Assembly (NCBI RefSeq): GCF_001295845.1
Contig: NZ_LJIC01000018.1
Location: forward strand, 1 to 64,000
Length of the DNA: 64,000 bases
Direction of reading: 5' to 3'
From: Rhodopseudomonas sp. AAP120
GTDB taxonomy: Bacteria > Pseudomonadota > Alphaproteobacteria > Rhizobiales > Xanthobacteraceae
The position numbers and the translations under genes are program-made. The notes beneath the pieces are model-generated. The model did not search any database, was not told where the DNA came from, and was given only the letters and a program-made list of their open reading frames with translations. Positions 58,541 to 64,000 of the stretch are shown here, one piece after another (position 1 is the stretch's first letter; each line of letters begins with the position of its first letter).

Positions 58541-60366
58541 TGGATCTGTCGCTGATCCTCGAAGTCGACAATCTCACCGTCGGGCCGCGCGCCGGGGGCA
58601 CGCCGCCGATCCTCGACGACATCAGCTTCCGCCTGCACACCTCCGAGATCTTCGGCATCTATGCGGAGAGCGGCGGCGGCAAGACGATGCTGAGCAGCGC
58701 GCTCGCCGACTGGCTGCCGGACAGCCTGACCTATCGGTCCGGCCGCGTGCTGTTCGCCGGCCACGATACGCTGAAGAAGACCTCGACCGGCACGTTCCGC
58801 GTCGGCCGCGACATCGCTTATATCGGATCGAAGCCGCAGAGCTCGCTCGATCCGACCATGCCGGTCGGCATTCAGATCGCCGAGAAGCTGCACAGCGTGC
58901 GGCCCGAATGGGCGCCGAACGAATGCCGTGAGCGCGTCATCCAGCTGCTCGGCGAGGTGCGAATCCCGTCGCCGGCGGAGCGCTACTACGAATATCCGTC
59001 GAAATTTTCCGGCGGCATGATGCAGCGTGCGATGATCGTCGACGCGATCTGTGCCGAGCCGGCGGTGCTGATCGCCGACAACATCACCCAGCCGCTCGAC
59101 GTCACCATCGCGGCGCAGATCGTGGCGCTGCTGCACGATCTTTGTCTGCGCCACAAGATGGCGACGATCTATCTGACCTCGTCGCTGCCGATCCTGGGCC
59201 AATTCGGCAAGCGCACCGCGCTGATGCATCACGGCCGCTTCGTCGAGGAGCGGCCTTTTGAGGACCTGCTCAAGGCGCCGCAAACCGATGCCGCGCGCAG
59301 CGCGATCGACAGCGTGCCGCGGATCTGGTCGGCCGGCGAGGGGCCGCCGGTCCGGCGCCACGCTGAGGGCGAAGCGCCGTTGATGCGGGTTGCCGGGGTG
59401 CATCGCACCTATCGCCAGCGCAAGCGCGGCACCTTCAACACCTATCGCAACATCCAGGCGGTGCGCGGCGTCACGCTCGACATCATGCCGCGGGAGAATT
59501 TCGGCATCGTCGGCGAGTCCGGTTGCGGCAAGTCGACCCTGACGCGGATGCTGGCGTGGCTGGAGACGCCCGACACCGGCACGATCGTGCTCGGCGGGAC
59601 TGATCTCGCGAAGCTGACCCCGCGCGAGCTGATCCGCAAACGCAACGAATTCCAGCTGTTGCTGCAGGACCCCTACACGGCGCTGCCGCCGCGCACCACG
59701 GTCGGTCGAATGATCGAGGAGAGCCTGCGGATTCGCGGCGAGATCCCGCGCAAGGAGATGCGCGCGAAGGTGACCGCCGCGATGGCCGAAGTCGGCCTGC
59801 CGGCGAAGCTGTACGACGCGCTGCCGAACGCGCTGTCGACCGGCGAGCGCCAGCGCATCTCGATTGCGCGTGCGCTGATCCTCGATCCGAAGCTGCTGAT
59901 CCTCGACGAGACGCTGTCGGCGATCGATCAGCGCGAGCAAAGCAAGCTGATCGATCTGTTCTCGCGGCTGCAGGCCAAGAACGATCTCACTTACGTGTTC
60001 ATCTCGCACGACCTCGCGATGGTGCGGAAGGTCTGCACCCGGATCGCGGTGATGTATCTCGGCGAGATGGTGGAGATCGCCGACAACCGCGACCTGTTCT
60101 TCGATCCGCAGCATCCCTACACGAAGGCGCTGCTGTCGGCGGCGCCGACGCTGGAAGAGAAACCGTTCAACGCTGGCGACTTCCTGCTCGAAGGCGAGCC
60201 CCCGAGCCCGATCGACATCCCCCCCGGCTGCAGCTTCGCCTCGCGCTGCCCGAAAGCGTTTGGCCGCTGCCGTGTGGAAACCCCGCGGCTGCAGGAACAT
60301 CAGCCGGGGCGGTTTGCGGCGTGTCACTTGCTCGATAGCGCTGAAGCGGAGCCGGCGGCGGCGTAG
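58540..60366 (+). CDS. Fused double ABC ATPase (DppD-DppF like), asymmetric
   Basis: 608 aa carrying two nucleotide-binding domains (about 5-250 and 285-590). The C-terminal half has a standard Walker A 'GESGCGKST', Walker B 'LLILDETLSAID' and switch His 'FISHDL', but its signature is LSTGE instead of LSGGQ. The N-terminal half has a good signature ('FSGGM') but Walker A AESGGGKT lacks the first Gly, Walker B reads 'IADNITQPLD' (catalytic Glu replaced by Asn) and the switch His is Ser ('YLTSSLP'). So only one composite ATP site, from the second half's Walker motifs plus the first half's signature, should be fully active. Ends with the peptide-transporter 'GCSFASRCPKAFGRC' cysteine motif. Confidence 0.9.
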   Translation: MDLSLILEVDNLTVGPRAGGTPPILDDISFRLHTSEIFGIYAESGGGKTMLSSALADWLPDSLTYRSGRVLFAGHDTLKKTSTGTFRVGRDIAYIGSKPQSSLDPTMPVGIQIAEKLHSVRPEWAPNECRERVIQLLGEVRIPSPAERYYEYPSKFSGGMMQRAMIVDAICAEPAVLIADNITQPLDVTIAAQIVALLHDLCLRHKMATIYLTSSLPILGQFGKRTALMHHGRFVEERPFEDLLKAPQTDAARSAIDSVPRIWSAGEGPPVRRHAEGEAPLMRVAGVHRTYRQRKRGTFNTYRNIQAVRGVTLDIMPRENFGIVGESGCGKSTLTRMLAWLETPDTGTIVLGGTDLAKLTPRELIRKRNEFQLLLQDPYTALPPRTTVGRMIEESLRIRGEIPRKEMRAKVTAAMAEVGLPAKLYDALPNALSTGERQRISIARALILDPKLLILDETLSAIDQREQSKLIDLFSRLQAKNDLTYVFISHDLAMVRKVCTRIAVMYLGEMVEIADNRDLFFDPQHPYTKALLSAAPTLEEKPFNAGDFLLEGEPPSPIDIPPGCSFASRCPKAFGRCRVETPRLQEHQPGRFAACHLLDSAEAEPAAA

Positions 60367-60407
60367 CAAGCGCCTCGACGCTGCGAGGTCGCCGCAGTCT
60401 CTCCCCA

Positions 60408-60487
60408 CGTCATTGCGAGGAGCGCAGCGACGAAGCGATCCAGCGCAGTGCACGAAGCTGGATTGCTTCGCTTCGCTCGCAATGACG
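60408..60487. repeat. REP-type palindromic repeat
   Basis: Arms 'cattgcgaggagcgcagcga' and 'attgcttcgcttcgctcgca' facing each other, the same family as the copy between norQ and norD. Lies between the convergent transporter operon and hydrolase gene. Confidence 0.72.
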
Positions 60488-60540
60488 GAGAGGCTCGGTG
60501 TAAACAGGTCGTAAGCCGCGACGTGAGCCGCAAACTTCCC

Positions 60541-60604
60541 GTGCCCCGGACGCGGCGCAGCGCGCCGCTCTTGCGGCGTGGTGCGCCGCAGATCCGGGGC
60601 CCCG
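60541..60604. repeat. Palindromic extragenic repeat (GC-rich)
   Basis: Outer arms CCCCGGA / TCCGGGG with inner 'gcgccgc'/'gcggcg' arms. A second extragenic hairpin family side by side with the REP copy. Confidence 0.5.
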
Positions 60605-60652
60605 GTTGCGTAGGCGACCAACCAGGGCCCTAGGCAACGGCCAGAAAAGAAA

Positions 60653-60712
60653 CCGGGATCCCGGGTCTGCGAAGCGGCATTGCATGCCGCATCGCGCCCG
60701 GGACACGGGACT
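60653..60712. repeat. Palindromic extragenic repeat
   Basis: Outer arms TCCCGGG / CCCGGGA and inner arms GCGGCA / TGCCGC; third repeat in a row in the same gap. No gene is present between 60367 and 60751. Confidence 0.55.
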
Positions 60713-60751
60713 CTCTCACTCTCGTGAGCGTTTGCGGCGCCCGCGCCCGCG

Positions 60752-61975
60752 CTACTCCGCCGTCACCATCCGCCACAGCGTCTCCGTCAGCACCGCAAGC
60801 CCCTTATCCAGCGCCTCGGGCGGCGTGAATTCGTGGGCGTTGTGGCTGAGGCCGTTGTGGCTGGGGACGAAGATCAGCGTGGCGGGCAGGCGCTTCTGTA
60901 AGGCGAGCGCGTCGTGGCCGGCGACGGTTTTCATCCGCATCGAGCTGAAGCCGAGTTCGTCCGCGACGCCTTCCACCAACGCCACGCCGGCAGCGTCGAG
61001 CGATGCCGTGCCGCGGCGCTCGTCGATCGCGATCGAGGCCGACACGCCGAGCGGCGCGATCGCCGTATCGATCCGCGACAGGAAGCGGTCGCCGATCGCG
61101 GTGGCGACGGCTTCGTCCTCGTGGCGGATCTCGAACCAGACCTGGACGCGCGCCGGCACCACGTTCGGCGAATTCGGATAGACGCTGATCCGCGCCGCTG
61201 AGGCGTGGGCGCCTTGCTCCAATTCGTCGTAAAGCATGTCGATGCAACGCGCGGCGGCGCGAAGCGCGTCGCGCCGTCGCGGCATCGGCATCGGTCCGGT
61301 GTGCGACGCTTCGCCTTCGAACACGATCGACACTTTGCGGGCCGACCAGGCGCCCTCGACCAGGCCGATCTCGGTGGCGCTGTCTTCGAGCCGCGCGCCC
61401 TGTTCGACATGCAGTTCGACATAGCGCAGCGGCGTCAGCGCCAGCGCGCCATTGCCGCGATAGCCGATTGCCGCCAGCGCATCTCCGAGCGTCACGCCGT
61501 TGCCGTCCGCGAGCGCCAGCGCGTGCTCGAGCGACTGCGTGCCGGCATAGACCGAACTCCCCGTCAGGCTCGGCTGAAACCGCGCGCCTTCCTCGTTGGT
61601 CCAATTCACCACCGCAAGGTTGCGCTTCGCTGCGCCGGGCATCGCCGCCGCGCGCGCCGCGATCGTCTCCACCGCAAGCAGGCCCGCCAGCACGCCGTAG
61701 ACGCCGTCATAGCGTCCGCCGGTCGGCTGGCTGTCGAGATGCGAGCCGACCAACACGATGTCCGGCGAGTCCGGCGCCAGCAGCGCGGTGCCGAACATGT
61801 TGCCGATGGCGTCGATCTCGAGCCGCAGCCCGCGCTGCGCGAGCTCGATGGCGAAGCGGTCGCGCGCGGCTTTGTCCTCCGGCGTCCCGGTGAGACGGCA
61901 CACGCCGCCATTGTCCGTCGCGCCGAAGGTCGCGAAACGGCTGAGCAGATCGTGTAGTTGCTGGCCCACGGGCAT
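60752..61975 (-). CDS. Zn-dependent hydrolase (AmaB / N-carbamoyl-amino-acid hydrolase family)
   Basis: A 407-residue M20-type amidohydrolase that cleaves N-carbamoyl or allantoate-type substrates to an amino acid, CO2 and NH3. Metal and catalytic residues are visible in 'VGSHLDSQPTGGRYDGVYG' (His, Asp), 'NWTNEEGARF' (Glu-Glu) and 'SHNGLSHNAHEF' (His). 'VAGHDALALQKRLP' is the usual C-terminal marker. The start MPVGQQL at 61975 is preferred; a start at 62005 would overlap the amidase gene. It follows the amidase by 5 bp and would process what amidase or transporter supply. Confidence 0.87.
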   Translation of the reverse strand: MPVGQQLHDLLSRFATFGATDNGGVCRLTGTPEDKAARDRFAIELAQRGLRLEIDAIGNMFGTALLAPDSPDIVLVGSHLDSQPTGGRYDGVYGVLAGLLAVETIAARAAAMPGAAKRNLAVVNWTNEEGARFQPSLTGSSVYAGTQSLEHALALADGNGVTLGDALAAIGYRGNGALALTPLRYVELHVEQGARLEDSATEIGLVEGAWSARKVSIVFEGEASHTGPMPMPRRRDALRAAARCIDMLYDELEQGAHASAARISVYPNSPNVVPARVQVWFEIRHEDEAVATAIGDRFLSRIDTAIAPLGVSASIAIDERRGTASLDAAGVALVEGVADELGFSSMRMKTVAGHDALALQKRLPATLIFVPSHNGLSHNAHEFTPPEALDKGLAVLTETLWRMVTAE

Positions 61976-61980
61976 CTCCC

Positions 61981-63381
61981 TCACGCCCGCGGCGTCAGCG
62001 GCCAATCCATCGTCACCTCGCGCAGCTGCTCGAGCGCCTTGGCGACCTGCAGCACGCCGAGATCGTCGCAGCGATGGCCGATGACCTGAATGCCGATCGG
62101 CAGATGCCGGTCGTCGAACGCGGTGCAGACCGTCGCGGCCGGCTGGCCGGTCTGGTTGAACATCGCGGTGAAAATGGTGTGGGCGAGCGGCACGTCGCGC
62201 GACACGCCGGGCTCTTCTGCCGGGAAGTTCACCACCGGCAGCACGGGCGCGATCACGTAGTCCCAGCCATCGAATGCGGCGAGCAGCGCGGTCTTCATCT
62301 TGGTAATCGCGCCGAGCGCCCGATACATGTCGGCGCCCGAATGACGCTCGCCGCCGAGCGCCCAGGCCTTCACATACGGATTGATGCCGCCATCCTGATG
62401 CGGCGGCAGGCCGCTGACTTCGACGAAGCCGCGCACCTGCAGGAACAGGTCGATCGGCGCGTAGCCGTCGACATCGAGCGGCGGCGCCATCGGCTCGACG
62501 ATCGCGCCGGCGCCGGCGAGCAAGCGCCCCGCGGCTTCGACCGCGTCGCGCACCGCCGGCTCCGGCTTTGGGCCGAAACCCATGTCGGTGAGGACGCCGA
62601 TGCGCAGGCCTTTGATATCGCGGCCGAGGTGCTGGTGATACTGCGTGCCGTCGTTCGGGAAGCTCCAGGTGTCGCGCTCATCGGCGCGGGTCAGCACGGT
62701 GAGCAGCCGCGCCGCGTCGTCGACGCTGCGCGCCATCGGGCCGGCCATCCGCATCGTGTCGGCCGGCAGATGCGGGATGCGGCCGTGCGTCGGCTTCAGC
62801 GAAGCGAGGCCGCAATGCCCGGCCGGCAGCCGCACCGAGCCTGCAATGTCGGTGCCGACTGATACCAGGCCTGCGCCCGCCGCCACCGAGGCGCCGGCGC
62901 CGGCCGAGGAGCCGCCCGTATTCCACTTCAGGCCCCACGGATTGCGGGTGATGCCGTGCATCGAGCTGACGCCGGCGGCGAGCAGGCCGCAATCCGGCAT
63001 CGTGGTCTTGGCGAAGATCACCGCGCCGCTCTCCTGCAGCGCGATAGCCGGCGGCGAGTCGTAGGTGGACGGCGGCAGCTCCGCATTGGCCTTGATGCCG
63101 TGCAGATACGGCCAGCCGACCATCGCGACGCTGTCCTTGACGGTCATCGGCACGCCGTCGAGCGGGCCGGCGGGCGCATTGGTTTTCCATCGTGCCTCGG
63201 AGGCGCGCGCGGCGCTCAGCGCCTGGTCCGGGCGAAAGCTGAACAGCGCGTTGATGGCGGGATTGACGGCTTCGGCATGCGCCATGACGGTCTGCAGCAC
63301 CTCCACGGGCGACAGCGTCCGCGCCGCGTAGGCATCGGCGAGGTCGCCGAGATTCATGGCAATCAGCTCTTCAATCGACAT
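61981..63381 (-). CDS. Amidase (amidase-signature family)
   Basis: A 466-residue amidase with the Ser-cisSer-Lys triad: Lys in 'VPMTVKDSVAM', Ser in 'GGSSAGAGAS' and nucleophile Ser in 'GTDIAGSVRLP'. The N-terminal helix 'LADAYAARTLSPVEVLQTVMAH' is standard. Enzymes of this class release ammonia from aliphatic or aromatic amides or half-amides of amino acids. With the AmaB-type gene it may form a two-step path for nitrogen from amides or ureides brought in by the neighbouring transporter. Confidence 0.9.
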   Translation of the reverse strand: MSIEELIAMNLGDLADAYAARTLSPVEVLQTVMAHAEAVNPAINALFSFRPDQALSAARASEARWKTNAPAGPLDGVPMTVKDSVAMVGWPYLHGIKANAELPPSTYDSPPAIALQESGAVIFAKTTMPDCGLLAAGVSSMHGITRNPWGLKWNTGGSSAGAGASVAAGAGLVSVGTDIAGSVRLPAGHCGLASLKPTHGRIPHLPADTMRMAGPMARSVDDAARLLTVLTRADERDTWSFPNDGTQYHQHLGRDIKGLRIGVLTDMGFGPKPEPAVRDAVEAAGRLLAGAGAIVEPMAPPLDVDGYAPIDLFLQVRGFVEVSGLPPHQDGGINPYVKAWALGGERHSGADMYRALGAITKMKTALLAAFDGWDYVIAPVLPVVNFPAEEPGVSRDVPLAHTIFTAMFNQTGQPAATVCTAFDDRHLPIGIQVIGHRCDDLGVLQVAKALEQLREVTMDWPLTPRA

Positions 63382-63586
63382 CGTCCACTCCGCACCGCCC
63401 CGGACAAGCGGGGCCTTTGCCCTTCGGGATAGCGGAGTTTGCCGGTCGGCAAACGACGGGAGATTTCATCGGCACGATTTGGTGGAACATCGGGCATCCC
63501 CTTTGCGGCGATCCTGAGGAAACTTCACGCAGGAGACATGCCCGCGCCGGCGATGGCGCGCGGCGCGCGCAAGGTCGGGAGTTTGA

Positions 63587-64000
63587 ATGATCAGTTTCGA
63601 CGCGCAGATGGAGCAGGTTCGCAGCCACGTCGCGCTGGTGCCGGGCTGGAGCGGGCGATCGCTGGTGATCGAGCCGGCGCTGTCGGTGCTGGCGTCGCCG
63701 AGCTGGCGCGGCGTCGACGGCGCGCCGTGGCGGGCCGCCGACAAGGCCGGTGACGACAGCCTGTTCGTCAAGGTGATGGACCCCGACGCGGCGATGTACA
63801 TCGACATCGCCTGCGCCTTCGAGGCGGCCCGGCGCGCATCCGATCTCGGCATCGGTCCGAAGGTGCATGTGGCGGATCCAGCATCCGGCGTGCTGGTGAT
63901 GGAAGATCTCAACGCCGGCTGGCGCGTCGGCACGCTGGAGCGGATGCTCGACCCAAAGTTGGTCGATGCAGTGATTGCCGCGCGCAAGCGCTTCCACGCG
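63587..64000 (+). CDS. APH/choline-kinase-family protein (5' part, cut by window end)
   Basis: The first 138 codons are open to the last base of the window. It starts MISFDAQMEQVRSHVALVPGW after a GGGAG site. 'LFVKVMDPDAAMYIDIACAFEAARRASDLGIGPKVH' (landmarks FVKVMDP, IGPKVH) and 'VLVMEDLNAGWRVGTLERM' fit the N-lobe of aminoglycoside-phosphotransferase/choline-kinase-like enzymes. The catalytic HxD loop should be beyond the edge. Divergent from the amidase operon, so its link to it is not certain. Confidence 0.75.
   Translation, partial: MISFDAQMEQVRSHVALVPGWSGRSLVIEPALSVLASPSWRGVDGAPWRAADKAGDDSLFVKVMDPDAAMYIDIACAFEAARRASDLGIGPKVHVADPASGVLVMEDLNAGWRVGTLERMLDPKLVDAVIAARKRFHA

Noticed and set aside
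58159-60621. 820-aa open frame on the minus strand opposite the ATPase gene
   Set aside because: Shadow of the fused ATPase; no fold or ribosome site.
1-64000. CRISPR array or cas genes
   Set aside because: No regularly spaced repeats or Cas-like products were seen; the only tandem repeats are pairs of 15-bp units.

Overview
The window is GC-rich alphaproteobacterial chromosome, most like the Nitrobacteraceae (Bradyrhizobiaceae) and probably Rhodopseudomonas. The clues are the nadABC operon together with an alphaproteobacterial NadQ-type regulator, a norEFCBQD nitric oxide reductase cluster with FNR-type boxes, several small conserved Bradyrhizobium/Rhodopseudomonas-type proteins, and interspersed palindromic repeats of the 'cattgcgag…gattgcttcg' kind. 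This assignment rests on pattern recognition, not on a database search.

Left part (1-31 kb), mostly core metabolism. A nadA-nadB-nadC operon on the minus strand has a perfect palindrome before nadA, and the likely regulator gene nadQ lies 11 kb away. Next come an AcuI/YhdH reductase, then a MocR-type regulator divergent from an unusual four-gene run: DMT exporter, serine acetyltransferase with a C-terminal extension, cysteine-synthase-like PLP enzyme, and AlaX tRNA-editing protein. After this are a DUF2339 membrane protein, NadQ, a DSP-like phosphatase, an HD hydrolase, tag, ygfZ, dihydroorotase, several small proteins, NUDIX, SRAP, an FAD-linked 2-hydroxyacid dehydrogenase, Sua5/TsaC, and an AraC regulator followed by an MFS/amidohydrolase pair.

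Middle (31.5-46.7 kb), accessory region directly downstream of tRNA-Pro(CGG). A trypsin-like protease with an N-terminal helical adaptor-like domain is transcribed away from a three-gene operon: trypsin-like protease fused to a NUC1-type (DNA/RNA non-specific) endonuclease, a protein sharing the same N-terminal adaptor domain, and a membrane-anchored coiled-coil protein with a second NUC1-like domain whose catalytic His is replaced by Arg. I read this as a candidate protease-nuclease conflict (defence or suicide) system and the main novelty of the window. A second run follows: a CMD/AhpD-like protein, an alpha/alpha-toroid protein, a two-HKD phospholipase-D-like protein and a nucleoside-deoxyribosyltransferase-like protein, divergent from a large TIM-barrel-like protein.

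Right part (46.8-64 kb). A quinone oxidoreductase is followed by norE-norF, norC-norB and norQ-norD with three TTG-N8-CAA boxes and a strong hairpin between norB and norQ. After a NagD-like HAD phosphatase comes a dipeptide-type ABC transporter operon (binding protein, two permeases, fused double ATPase). Its first ATPase half lacks the catalytic Glu and the switch His, while the second half has an altered signature motif, the arrangement expected of an asymmetric ABC ATPase. Next to it, on the minus strand, are an amidase and an AmaB-type hydrolase, which may process what the transporter imports. The window ends inside an APH/choline-kinase-type gene.
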